From assembly GCA_902472305.1 (NCBI GenBank), contig CABRNK010000006.1, positions 37,884 through 101,883 of the forward strand: a DNA stretch of 64,000 nucleotides. Reading direction: 5' to 3'. The position numbers were made by a program, and so were the translations under genes. This DNA is from Hominenteromicrobium sp900549945 (GTDB lineage: Bacteria; Bacillota; Clostridia; Oscillospirales; Acutalibacteraceae). Positions 40,503 through 49,131 of the stretch are shown piece by piece (the first letter of the stretch is position 1; each line of letters starts with the position of its first letter). The notes under the pieces were generated by a model, which saw only the letters and a program-made list of their open reading frames with translations, was not told the DNA's origin and searched no databases.

Positions 40503-41750
40503 TTGGAAAATAAAATAAAAAACAAGAGTGTTTACCACTGGCTGATCGTCGCCGCATGCAGCGGCCTCGCCATGGCGGCGATCGGCATCAGCATCAACTG
40601 CGCCGGGATTTTCTTCGCGGCGGTTTCGGAGGAGCTCGGCGTGGGGCGCGGCGATGTTTCGCTCACGGTTACGCTGACGAATGTCGTGACCGGCCTCATG
40701 GGGCCGCTCGTCGCCTCGCGCCTGTTCGGGCGCGTCAATATCAAAATTTTAACCGGGATTGGCTCCGTTGTGACGGCGCTCTGTTTTGCGGGTATGTCCG
40801 CAGCGAAGCATATCGCCGTCTTTTATGTGCTCAGTACGCTGATGGGCATCGTGATCACCGGCTACAGCAATGTGGCGATTACATACATCATCGGCAACTG
40901 GTTTCAGGAGAAAAACGGCTTTGCGATGGGCATCACGATGAGCTGCTCCGGCCTTGGCGGCGCGATCTTCAATCCGGTTCTGAGCGCGGCGATCGAGGCG
41001 TTCGGCTGGCGCGCGGCCTATCTCACGGCGGCCGGCTTTGTTCTTCTGCTGACGCTGCCGGGCGTGCTCTTTGTCATCCGCGAGCGCCCGGAGGACAAGG
41101 GGCTTTTGCCCTACGGCGCGGCAGAGAGCATGCCGGCTGCGGCGGGCAGGCAGATTCAAAAGGGCGCGATCGCTTTCGGCAGCGCGGCGTTTCTCGTGAC
41201 AGCCGTGTTTTCCGTTCTCGTCTACGCAGTTTCGGGCTTCAACGCGCACGTTTCCGGCTTTGCCACGAGCATCGGTCTTGCGCCTGCCGTGGGCGCGCTG
41301 ATGGTTTCGGCCTCGATGATCGGCAACGTGGTGTTCAAGCTGCTGATCGGCGTTTTGAGCGACGCGTTCGGCGCGCCCAAAGCGTGCGGCGTCATGATGC
41401 TGCTCAATATCATCGGTATGACCGTCTTTGCATTTTTGCCGGTTGGCGGCGATGCCGTGGCGATGGCGAGCGCCTTTTTCTACGGCGGCATCTATGCGGT
41501 ATCGGCGGTCGGTATCCCGCTCGTCGTGCGTTATGTCTATGGACCGCGGCTGCACAGCGTCGCATATTCGTATATCTCGCTGTTCGCGTGCATCAGCAGC
41601 TCCTGTACGATGGCCGGCTTCGGCTACAGCTACGACCTGTTCGGCACATACCGCGTCGGCGTTTTGGCGAGCGTCGCGGTGGCGCTCTGCGTCGTTGTTC
41701 TGATTTTCTTTCTCAAAAAGATCCGCACGCCCGAAGCGGCGGGACGGTAG
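40503..41750 (+). CDS. Major facilitator superfamily transporter (OFA-like)
   Basis: 415 residues, 12 predicted membrane segments. The N-terminal SGLAMAAIGISINCAGIFFAAVSEELGVGRGDVSLTVTL resembles the oxalate/formate-antiporter group of MFS. The loop GNWFQEKNGFAMGITMSCSGLGGAI corresponds to the MFS loop between helices 4 and 5. Start TTG 40503, after GGGGTG, is chosen since the frame before it lies in the upp terminator. Substrate unknown; a monocarboxylate is a guess. Confidence 0.85.
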   Translation: MENKIKNKSVYHWLIVAACSGLAMAAIGISINCAGIFFAAVSEELGVGRGDVSLTVTLTNVVTGLMGPLVASRLFGRVNIKILTGIGSVVTALCFAGMSAAKHIAVFYVLSTLMGIVITGYSNVAITYIIGNWFQEKNGFAMGITMSCSGLGGAIFNPVLSAAIEAFGWRAAYLTAAGFVLLLTLPGVLFVIRERPEDKGLLPYGAAESMPAAAGRQIQKGAIAFGSAAFLVTAVFSVLVYAVSGFNAHVSGFATSIGLAPAVGALMVSASMIGNVVFKLLIGVLSDAFGAPKACGVMMLLNIIGMTVFAFLPVGGDAVAMASAFFYGGIYAVSAVGIPLVVRYVYGPRLHSVAYSYISLFACISSSCTMAGFGYSYDLFGTYRVGVLASVAVALCVVVLIFFLKKIRTPEAAGR

Positions 41751-41774
41751 AAGCACGAAAGGCGGTAAAAGATG

Positions 41775-41812
41775 AAAGCCCCCGGAGTATTTCAAAGCTC
41801 CGGGGGCTTTTT
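41775..41812. terminator. Strong terminator between the MFS gene and the CRISPR array
   Basis: Perfect 13-bp stem AAAGCCCCCGGAG (41775-41787) and CTCCGGGGGCTTT (41798-41810), then TT. Symmetrical, so it may also end minus-strand pre-crRNA. The stretch 41813-41891 shows nothing further. Confidence 0.85.
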
Positions 41813-41891
41813 GCCAGCCGTCTAAACCGTGGGATTGAACCGCGCACGCGAGGAAAGGCGGCTGCTTTCAGTCCAATTCCTTTTCGATGAA

Positions 41892-42163
41892 AGCCCACCC
41901 CCGCGGGTGCGGGGAAAAGCGCACGGGGATCATGGACAGGCTGTTCGGCATGGGATCACCCCCACGGGTGCGGGGAAAAGTCAAAGATAAAATTCACTTC
42001 GGAATCTGTCAAAGGATCACCCCCGCAGGTGCGGGGAAAAGCCAATCCTTGCCGTATGGAGCGGGCAAAGGCCAGGATCACCCCCGCAGGTGCGGGGAAA
42101 AGTCTGCATGAAGCCTTTTTTCCCAGTATCGATAGGGATCACCCCCGCAGGTGCGGGGAAAAG
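41892..42163 (-). CRISPR. Type I-E CRISPR array, 5 repeats and 4 spacers
   Basis: 28-bp repeats at 41892, 41953, 42014, 42075 and 42136 with four spacers of exactly 33 bp (61-bp period). On the minus strand the repeat begins CTTTTCCCCGCACCTGCGG and ends GGGTGATCC, a type I-E form with a palindromic core. The three repeats nearest cas2 are identical. The 41953 copy has two changes in the core. The 41892 copy differs in both its core and its outer bases, as expected for the leader-distal end. Transcription on the minus strand is inferred from this decay and the cas gene orientation. Confidence 0.97.
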
Positions 42164-42207
42164 ACTAAAAGGATCCCGATTTTAGGCCGCTTTTTATTGG
42201 CGGCGGT
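42164..42207 (-). promoter_or_regulatory. Short CRISPR leader candidate
   Basis: Only 44 bp separate the cas2-dnaQ stop from the first repeat. The stretch is AT-rich next to the repeat. No clear promoter was seen, so any leader must extend into the cas2-dnaQ 3' end or pre-crRNA is read from the cas promoter. Confidence 0.4.
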
Positions 42208-43065
42208 TCAAATTTCATTCAGTTTTAAATAGAGTGCGTGCAGCAGCCGGCAGTCGGCAAGGGCACGGTGCGGCGTTTGGCCCTCAAGAGAAAGATGGCT
42301 CGTTAGGGTGGCGAGCTTGTAATTCGGGACGCCGAATATCTTTCGGCGGGCCAGACTGAGAAGATCGAGGCAGCGGTTCTGCGGCAGGGGCTTTCCGTGG
42401 GCCTTGCAGGCCGTGCGGAGAAACGCCATGTCAAAGGTGAGATTGTAGCCGATCAGCTGCTCTGTGCCGATGAAATCCAGAAATGCCGGGAGGGCCTCGG
42501 ATAGAGGGACGCCCTCTTTTTCCAGCATTGCCTGCGAGATCCCCGTGAGATCCGCGATGGCCTGCGGCAGCACTTTTTCTGTGCGGACGAGCTGGGAAAA
42601 ACAGGCGTGGCATTCTCCGTTTAATACCCGGATAGCGCCGAACTCAAGGATCTGATCCGCGCCGTTTTGGAGCCCAGTCGTTTCCAGATCGATAATGACA
42701 TAGGATTCCAGAGGCATACCGGCGGCGCGCTTTGTGCGCTGTGCCATCTGGCGCTTGGCCGCGTTGCTGAAGCCGGGCTTCAATGGGGATTCGGTCTGCG
42801 CGCTTTGTGGCAGAGGACGGCGCATCAGCTGGATTCCGTCGAAGTCTACGGGCGTCCACGTCGTGTTGTGCACGCGGAAGTCCATTTTCTGTTCTCCGTT
42901 CGTTGAAAACACCATTGTTGCGCGGCCATTTTTCAGGTTCTGGCAGACGCGCTCCCAAATGGCGTCCCGCACGCGGCCGCTTACATTTCCGACGTATACG
43001 CCCGTGTTGATTTCACACAGCCATTTGGAAAGATCACCCCGCAGTCTGGGCGGGCAGTCCGTCAT
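42208..43065 (-). CDS. cas2: Cas2e fused to a DnaQ-like DEDDh 3'-5' exonuclease
   Basis: 285 residues. Residues 1-85 are Cas2e (TDCPPRLRGDLSKWLCEINTGVYVGNVSGRVRDAIWERV, TTWTPVDFDGIQL). Residues about 115-285 are a DEDDh exonuclease: ExoI YVIIDLETTGL, ExoII GYNLTFDMAFL, ExoIII HRALADCRLLH. Similar Cas2-DnaQ fusions are known in some type I-E systems, where the nuclease trims prespacers. The first beta strand expected for Cas2e (IVVIT) is encoded upstream of ATG 43065, but no ATG/GTG/TTG precedes it, so translation may start at a rare ATC at 43080 overlapping the cas1 end. Confidence 0.92.
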   Translation of the reverse strand: MTDCPPRLRGDLSKWLCEINTGVYVGNVSGRVRDAIWERVCQNLKNGRATMVFSTNGEQKMDFRVHNTTWTPVDFDGIQLMRRPLPQSAQTESPLKPGFSNAAKRQMAQRTKRAAGMPLESYVIIDLETTGLQNGADQILEFGAIRVLNGECHACFSQLVRTEKVLPQAIADLTGISQAMLEKEGVPLSEALPAFLDFIGTEQLIGYNLTFDMAFLRTACKAHGKPLPQNRCLDLLSLARRKIFGVPNYKLATLTSHLSLEGQTPHRALADCRLLHALYLKLNEI

Positions 43066-43070
43066 GGTAA

Positions 43071-44027
43071 TTACGACGATGGCGGCTCACCTGCCTCTCC
43101 GCGAGCGTAATTGACGCCGTTCGAGACCGTGCCGAGCTGGTTGTCCCAGAGATAGACGGCCTCCTCGGCGGGCGGCGCTTCGCCATCCTCCAGAAACAGC
43201 CAGCGGATGTCGTGGACCATGCGCTCCAGAATGTGGTGCTCGACCAAGGCGTTTCGCACGGTGCGGCGCACGACGGCGGGCAAATCCTCCGGGTTCTGCG
43301 CCGCCACCTCGAAGGCGATGGGAATGGTGACCTCCGCCTTGTAGAGATCGGCCAGATCGTATACGAAGGAGGAATCATGCCCGACGTGGACGAAGCCGAG
43401 CCCCGGCGAACAGCCCAGCGCGGCGATGACCGCGTGTGCCAGCCCGTACAGACAGGCGTGTGCGGCAGACAGCGCCTGATTCACGGCATCGCCGGCGAAA
43501 AAATCGTCGGGCTGGTAGGAGCGGCCGCTCCACGGGACGCCGGTCGCCTTGGAAGCCTCGCGGTACACCCTGCGCATGCGGCTGCCCTCGCGGCCGCGAA
43601 GCTGCTGCATGGTGAGCTGGGAGACGTCCTCGCCGGGAAAGCGGAGCTGATACATTTTCCGCACCACGGCCAGATGCTTGCGCGTGTTGCTGACGAGCTC
43701 TGCCTGCCGCAGCAGAAGATTTGCCCGCGTGGTCAGCGGGCGGCCGTGCGCGTAATAGCGCACGCCGTGCTCGCCGACCCACACGGCGCCGACGCCGGTA
43801 TCGCCCATCAGTTCCATAGCCCGGTGCGTCACCCGGGTGCCCGGCCCCAGAAGCAGAACGGAGATGGCTGCGGCCGGAATATGCACAATCCCATTTTCAT
43901 CCGTCACGGTGATTGCGCCGTCCTGACGCCCGAGCGTGCAGTGCTCCAGATACAGAAAAGTCATTCGGTCGCGCACCTGCGGCAGGGCCTGCAGTTCGGG
44001 GCGGATGATTCCCGGCACCTCATGCAT
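43071..44027 (-). CDS. cas1: CRISPR integrase Cas1 (type I-E)
   Basis: 318 residues. N-terminal beta domain (MTFLYLEHCTLGRQDGAITV, IPAAAISVLLLGPGTRVTHRAMELM), then an alpha domain with metal ligands: E in QQLRGREGSRMRRVY, H and D in VGHDSSFVYDLADLYK. The active site looks intact. ATG 44027 fits AGGAGG; it overlaps the cas6e stop. Confidence 0.97.
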   Translation of the reverse strand: MHEVPGIIRPELQALPQVRDRMTFLYLEHCTLGRQDGAITVTDENGIVHIPAAAISVLLLGPGTRVTHRAMELMGDTGVGAVWVGEHGVRYYAHGRPLTTRANLLLRQAELVSNTRKHLAVVRKMYQLRFPGEDVSQLTMQQLRGREGSRMRRVYREASKATGVPWSGRSYQPDDFFAGDAVNQALSAAHACLYGLAHAVIAALGCSPGLGFVHVGHDSSFVYDLADLYKAEVTIPIAFEVAAQNPEDLPAVVRRTVRNALVEHHILERMVHDIRWLFLEDGEAPPAEEAVYLWDNQLGTVSNGVNYARGEAGEPPSS

Positions 44028-44661
44028 TTTGCGGCCTCCTGCCAATCACGGTCATCAGGCCGAGCCCATAGGCCTTGCCGCGGCCGATGCCCTCGGTCAG
44101 CAGCTTTTTAAACAGCTCGGCATCCGTGACCGTGAGCGCGCCCTCATAGGTGACGGAGCGGATGGAAACGGTCTGCCGGCTCGCGCCCTTGTGAAATTGC
44201 AGCCAGTGCGTGTCCACAACAGTGAAGCCGTCCGGCTCCAGCCGGAAACCGTGCTTTTCGGCGCGGTCCAGCAGCCATTGCTTCTGGTATTCCACCGAGC
44301 AGTGGGCGTGCACGATGCCCCGGCCCGGATGCGCGGGGCCCGGGCAGCTTTTCGTGGGGTTTGCGGTCAGGCGGAACTGCCACGTGCTTCCCGGGAGGAT
44401 TCTGTTGAGAAGGGGCGCATAATCCTTCACTTCGGGCGGCTGCCCTGTGCCGAATTGGGCGGTGAGGCTGCGCAGGTCGGGCATATCCGCGCTGAGAATC
44501 AAAAGGTAGAGGGTGTTTCCGAGGGAATCGAGCCGCCAAAGCCGCCGCCTTCGCTCACCGGGAAACGCCTGCTCCACGGCGCTGTGAATCTGCTGCGGAT
44601 TCACGAGAGCCACGGCCGTGCTGCGGCGGTGTACGTCGAGTGCAACTCTTGAAAGATACAT
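44020..44661 (-). CDS. cas6e: crRNA endonuclease Cas6e
   Basis: 213 residues, tandem ferredoxin-like folds. Begins MYLSRVALD as usual for the family; H26 in PQQIHSAVEQAF fits the catalytic histidine; glycine-rich loop GIGRGKAYGLGLMTV at the C-terminus. GGAGG lies 8 bp before ATG 44661; ATG 44670 is too close. Cleaves the palindromic repeats seen in the array. Overlaps cas1; the cas5e stop lies 2 bp upstream of its start. Confidence 0.95.
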   Translation of the reverse strand: MYLSRVALDVHRRSTAVALVNPQQIHSAVEQAFPGERRRRLWRLDSLGNTLYLLILSADMPDLRSLTAQFGTGQPPEVKDYAPLLNRILPGSTWQFRLTANPTKSCPGPAHPGRGIVHAHCSVEYQKQWLLDRAEKHGFRLEPDGFTVVDTHWLQFHKGASRQTVSIRSVTYEGALTVTDAELFKKLLTEGIGRGKAYGLGLMTVIGRRPQNA

Positions 44662-44662
44662 G

Positions 44663-45382
44663 TCATGCACCTCCGAGTTCTGCGAATGGATCGTGTTGTG
44701 TCGTGCTGGATACGGGCTCCTGCGGGGAAAAGCGCAGCTCCTTCACGGCGCGGTAGCCAAACCGGCGGTGCCGCGGGTCGAAGGAGAGGGGAAGATCCCG
44801 CTGGGGAAAGGCGTTTGGCTCCAGCGGATCGGCGTCCAGCAGGATGCACACGCTCTTTTCCGAACCCAGCTGCGCTGCGGAAGCCAAAGCGGGCTCACTG
44901 CGGAGCGATTCGACGAGATCGATTTCCCGGATGCCGAGGCACAGGGGCAGCGTGGGCGGGCAGGATCGGCGGCCGAGAAACAGGGGATAGGCAGGGGATT
45001 GCAGGGCGTCCGCAAGCTGCTCGAGCAGGGCTCTGTCCGTGCTTTCCAGCCCGACGAGGAAAACAGCGTCGGCCAGGTAGTGACGGCGGGTGATGTAGGG
45101 CGTTTCCTTGAGTTTCTGCTTTTTCTGGAGCGGCGTCAGCTTGCCGGCTGTGTGAAAGTCGACGAGGAGGCTTCCCGCACGGTCCGTGCGAACGCCGAAG
45201 CGCAGCTGATTCAGCGGCGTAAGCCGTTCAGGCGCATCGCGGCGTATTCCCAAAGCCGCGGCCAGCAGGCCGATCACACCGCTTTTCGTGGGCGCAAGAG
45301 CCATTTTCCGCGTATCGAAATTGGAGGCGATGCCCCATGCCTGCATGGGTGCTGCGAGGCGCAGCAGTAAGGTGGGCATCAT
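44663..45382 (-). CDS. cas5e: Cascade subunit Cas5e
   Basis: 239 residues. N-terminal LLLRLAAPMQAWGIASNFDTRKMALAPTKSGVIGLLAAALGI is the Cas5 RAMP signature; KETPYITRRHYLADAVFLVGLE and LFLGRRSCPP follow. Binds the 5' handle of crRNA. Starts inside the stop codon region of the cas7e C-terminal fragment (ATGATG overlap). Confidence 0.95.
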   Translation of the reverse strand: MMPTLLLRLAAPMQAWGIASNFDTRKMALAPTKSGVIGLLAAALGIRRDAPERLTPLNQLRFGVRTDRAGSLLVDFHTAGKLTPLQKKQKLKETPYITRRHYLADAVFLVGLESTDRALLEQLADALQSPAYPLFLGRRSCPPTLPLCLGIREIDLVESLRSEPALASAAQLGSEKSVCILLDADPLEPNAFPQRDLPLSFDPRHRRFGYRAVKELRFSPQEPVSSTTQHDPFAELGGA

Positions 45383-46122
45383 TCCACCTCGCTTCCGCTG
45401 AGCTGTGTCTTCACGGCGTCTGCGAGCTGCTCGAGCAGGGCGTTCAGGCCCATCGCGGGCGCAAGGGCGTCCAGACCGGTCCCGATGACAAAGGCCTGAA
45501 CCGGATCACCGGTATAATCGCGGTACATCTGCTGTGCGTAGGCGGTGAGCTGTTTTTTCGAGGGAGCAACGCAGCCGCTTCCATCCTCGGGGCGGACAGC
45601 GCGCTCGAACGCGCCGCAGAGATTGACAGGCTGATCCCGGCGGATCGCTACGTAAACGGCATCCGGCAGCGTGCGGTTGGCAAAGGAATTCTGCTTGCCG
45701 GTGGGCATGGAGCGGATGAAAGCCTCCGCAAAGGTGCGGACGGCCGCCGCCGTTTCCTCGGGGTTCATATGTGCGGCCAGCTCCATGGCGTTGACGGTCG
45801 CGTAGCGGTAGAGCGTGGAGGAATTGAATTCAATTGTGCCCAGATGGCCCGCGCCTGCGTTTTCCTTCGGAGAGAGGTCGTCCACGGCGGTGAAGTAATC
45901 GTATTCGGTCTGCACAGCGTGCGTCGAGATCGCGTGCGCGACCTGCGCGGCGGCATCATAATTTAAGGACGCGTCGGAGGCGACCATGCGGCCGAACAGC
46001 ACCATATCGACGGAGGGGGCGGCCAGAACGGCGGCTTTGTAGGCTTTGGTATCCTTTTCGTCCTCGGCGGCCAGCTTTGCAAGCGCCTTGGCCTGATCCC
46101 GGCTCATGAAAAACAAGGCCTT
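45379..46122 (-). pseudogene. cas7e: cas7e, C-terminal fragment
   Basis: About 247 residues from KALFFMSRDQAKALAKLA to LSGSEVE. It includes the diagnostic VDMVLFGRMVASDASLNYDAAAQVAHAISTH and TIEFNSSTLYRYATVNAMELAAH of the Cascade backbone subunit Cas7e/CasC. The frame continues upstream only into transporter DNA (to a TTG at 46155), so it lacks its own start signals and the first third of the protein. The missing N-terminal part lies at 50460-50828, 4.3 kb away. Confidence 0.92.
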
Positions 46123-47161
46123 TGCCTTTTGCGTAATGAAATGAAACATTCTCAAAGGAGTAGGAATTTCCGGTTTCTATCTGTTCTTTCCCCGTCGGTT
46201 CGTCTGTTGTCATCACCTTGTCTAACCGCTCGCCGGAAGGAAGCATCCCGCGCAGCGCGGATATGCTGGTGACAATCATCAACTCCGCTTCTACCAGTTT
46301 AGTCGCTAAGACGAGAAAGCCTGCAAAATCCAAAACAGACAGTGTGCCGCCGATCAGCAGATAAAGCCCAACCGCAGCCGTAATGGGAACAATGAATTTT
46401 ACCAAAGAGGAACACAGCGTGGACAGGCTGCCTGCCACTGCTTCTTCTTTTAGTGACTCATCCCGCAATTTCCGCATGGCCGTTTCCAAAGAATGAAAGC
46501 CATCCCCTGTGCGATGGTACGCTTTCAGGTCTTTCATACCATGAAGATATTCATTGATTTGCGTAGCCGCATGGGTTTTTGCCTCCATGACCTGTCGGCT
46601 GTGCTTTTCTTTGATATGGGCAATCCCAAACATAAGTGCTGCGCAAACCGGCAGCATTCCGAACATGGCAATCCCCATGCGCCAGTCATAAGCACAAATC
46701 CATACAATGGAAATCGCCAGCAGCACTCCGACGCCAATGGGATAGGGCAGCCAGTAGCAGAGCGTGTATTCCACGTTTGAAAAATCATTGGCAAAGGAAC
46801 TAATCAACTCTCCCGATTCTTTGGATGAAAAGAATCCCAGCGGCTGTCGGCGCAGCTTTTGGATATATGCCACTCGTTTTTTGGCCGTATCGCTGTAAGC
46901 GCGCCCATAGGTGAAGTAGTAGGAAACCAGTTCTACCGCGTATTGAATCAGGATATATCCCAAACCAATCGCTGCAAGTATAATAAGGAAATGCAAATCC
47001 AATGTATATGGCGGCACAAAAGCCTGCCCCAGCGTATAGATTACCATATATGCTAAAATGGCCGGAAGCATACTGCACGTCTGAGAAAGAAACAGCCAGA
47101 CGGTTGGCTGGATTATCTCTTTTGGCTTATGAAAGGTGAATTGCCGGATTATCTGAAACAT
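46121..47161 (-). pseudogene. ABC exporter half-transporter, truncated before its ATPase domain
   Basis: About 345 residues of membrane domain (six hydrophobic segments, QPLGFFSSKESGELISSFANDFSNVEYTLCYWLPYPIG) ending in the first strands of the nucleotide-binding domain (YSFENVSFHYAK). At the cas7e junction the homology stops, so Walker A, signature and Walker B are absent. It starts at ATG 47161 after AAAGGAGG, inside the end of the upstream transporter. Would normally pair with the 48962 gene as a heterodimer. Confidence 0.88.
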
Positions 47162-48962
47162 ACGCTGCGCCTCCTTTCATCCGCCAGTTTTCGGTTTCAT
47201 TTTGAATCGCCCATAAATGCGCATATAAGTCATTCTTTTGCAGCAGTTCCTGGTGTGTTCCCTGTTCTTTCAGCTCTCCTCTTTCCAGAACAAAAATCAT
47301 ATCTGCGTCCTGAACGGAGTAAAGACGGTGTGCGATCATCAGGACGGCTTTCCCCTTTAGTAATTCTGCCATACCCTCTCGCAGCGCCAACTCATTTTCT
47401 GCGTCTGCAAAGGCCATTGCTTCATCCAGCAGGACAATCGGGGCATTTTTCAGAATCGCCCTTGCAATGGCAATACGCTGCGCTTCTCCGCCGGATAACG
47501 TATGCCCGCCGTCACCTAATCTTGTGCGATAGCCTTCCGGCAGGGCTTGAATAAAATCGTGGCAGCGTGCAGCTTTCGCGGCCCGTTCTACTTCCTCGCG
47601 GGTCACATTCTGGTGCATAGCGATGTTGTCATAAACGCTCTCCGCAAATATGTAGGTATCCTGGAACACAAAGGCGACCGTATCCATAAGGGCCTTGGTA
47701 GAATAGTCCCGTATATCTTTTCCTCCAATTGAGATACTTCCACTTTCCACATCCCAAAATCTTGCCAAAAGCTGTCCGGCTGTGGATTTTCCACCTCCTG
47801 ATGGGCCTACCAAAGCTGCGAAGGAACCTGCCGGAATGTGCATTGTGACATGCTCCAGCGCCATGCGCCGCAGAGGGTCTGCTGCTTTTTGGTAGGAAAA
47901 ACTCACATCCTGAAAGGTAAGCTCCGCAGAAACCGGCGGGGTATCGCACGTCCCTTCCGCTATCGGCTCCATCTTCATAACGTCCTCGATTTGATCCATC
48001 CGCACAGCCAGATTGCGCAGGTCTGCGCCAAACTCCACCAATTCCATCAGTGGGCTGATAACTGCCGGGCCGACAATCAGGAACATCAACAGTTCCATCA
48101 TCAAGCCGTGATTACCGGGATTCAGATACAGCAGAACACATCCCACAGCCAAAAGGAAGGCCAGCACAGAGAGCGTGATCGTTTTGTAGGCTCCGTAAAT
48201 AGGCGTAACTCTTTTTAGGTAGGCCATCAGGCTTTTTCGGTTTTTTTCTATCAGGCTGGTTAGCCGTAAAGCTGCGGCCTCCGGCTTTCCAAAGATTTTT
48301 TCTTCTTCCATCCCAGACACATACTCTGAAAATTCCGCGTCCAATTCCGTAGAGGAACGGTTGAGATCCGTCCAAATCTTCTGCCCCTGCTTTCCTCCAA
48401 AAGCTGAAAACTGAATGATAAACGCAAGCAACAATGCGGCAACAGTCGTCAGGGCAAGCGGCACATTGATGGAAAACAGTAGTACCGACAGCGAAACCAG
48501 CAAAAGCCCGGCTCCTATAAGGTTCGATACATCGTGAGCTATAATATTTTCCATTTTTTCGATGTTATCGTTCATGGTCTTTTGCACCGCGCCGGACTGT
48601 CCGCCCGTGAAGAAGCCCAGATTCAGCCTGCCCATGTGATTTAGAATCTTCATGCGCAAACCGTAGAGCGCGTGAAAGGCACAGGAGTGGCAAATAAAGC
48701 TGCCGGTAATCGAAAGCGCAATGCCAATGACAATGCTTTCCAGCGTAATTCCCGCCCACAGCCATGCAGCAGATACGTCTACTGCCGTATTGTTTAAGGA
48801 CGCTTCCAGAAAGATACGAACGATTTGGTAGATTGTATAGAACGGAACGCCCGACAGCAATATGCTGACAGAGGAGCAGACCACACCCCATATATACCTG
48901 GCAGAACTGCACTGTGCGGTTTGGAATACCCGCAGGACAGCGTTTTTCTTTGTCTCTTTCAT
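47127..48962 (-). CDS. ABC exporter, fused permease and ATPase (siderophore-export type)
   Basis: 611 residues. Membrane domain, then ATPase: Walker A GPSGGGKST at about 384-392, signature LSGGEAQRIAIARA at about 486, Walker B IVLLDEAMAFADAENE at about 508. The LDEA-x-AFAD-x-ENE wording resembles the Irt/Ybt group of iron-siderophore-related ABC proteins. Start ATG 48962 after GAAAGGAG; the frame opens at 49007. Substrate unknown; an AraC regulator is divergently encoded, as in YbtA/YbtPQ-like modules. Confidence 0.9.
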   Translation of the reverse strand: MKETKKNAVLRVFQTAQCSSARYIWGVVCSSVSILLSGVPFYTIYQIVRIFLEASLNNTAVDVSAAWLWAGITLESIVIGIALSITGSFICHSCAFHALYGLRMKILNHMGRLNLGFFTGGQSGAVQKTMNDNIEKMENIIAHDVSNLIGAGLLLVSLSVLLFSINVPLALTTVAALLLAFIIQFSAFGGKQGQKIWTDLNRSSTELDAEFSEYVSGMEEEKIFGKPEAAALRLTSLIEKNRKSLMAYLKRVTPIYGAYKTITLSVLAFLLAVGCVLLYLNPGNHGLMMELLMFLIVGPAVISPLMELVEFGADLRNLAVRMDQIEDVMKMEPIAEGTCDTPPVSAELTFQDVSFSYQKAADPLRRMALEHVTMHIPAGSFAALVGPSGGGKSTAGQLLARFWDVESGSISIGGKDIRDYSTKALMDTVAFVFQDTYIFAESVYDNIAMHQNVTREEVERAAKAARCHDFIQALPEGYRTRLGDGGHTLSGGEAQRIAIARAILKNAPIVLLDEAMAFADAENELALREGMAELLKGKAVLMIAHRLYSVQDADMIFVLERGELKEQGTHQELLQKNDLYAHLWAIQNETENWRMKGGAAYVSDNPAIHLS

Positions 48963-49017
48963 TTTTCTCCTTTCTCTGCCTTTCGGATTGATAGAGTGTA
49001 AAGGCAAGTAATATTTT

Positions 49018-49043
49018 TGTTGGTTAGCGATACCTAACCAACA
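49018..49043. promoter_or_regulatory. Operator candidate at the ABC exporter promoter
   Basis: Perfect inverted repeat with 10-bp arms TGTTGGTTAG and CTAACCAACA and a 6-bp spacer, immediately downstream of the -10 box of the minus-strand promoter. Shares GGTTAG-N6-CTAACC with the site at 49171. Confidence 0.75.
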
Positions 49044-49046
49044 GGT

Positions 49047-49075
49047 ATTATGCCGAAAATCTTTATCTCCGTCAA
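49047..49075 (-). promoter_or_regulatory. Promoter of the ABC exporter genes
   Basis: Minus strand: TTGACG (49075-49070), a 17-bp spacer, CATAAT (49052-49047). Confidence 0.75.
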
Positions 49076-49131
49076 GCGGCCTGACGGTGCCTAAAACACA
49101 CCCCGATTATTCGGGGATGTTGAGAATATCC

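Noticed and set aside
41887..42232. Open frames across the CRISPR array
   Set aside because: They consist of translated repeats and spacers, with a 61-bp period and no start signals.
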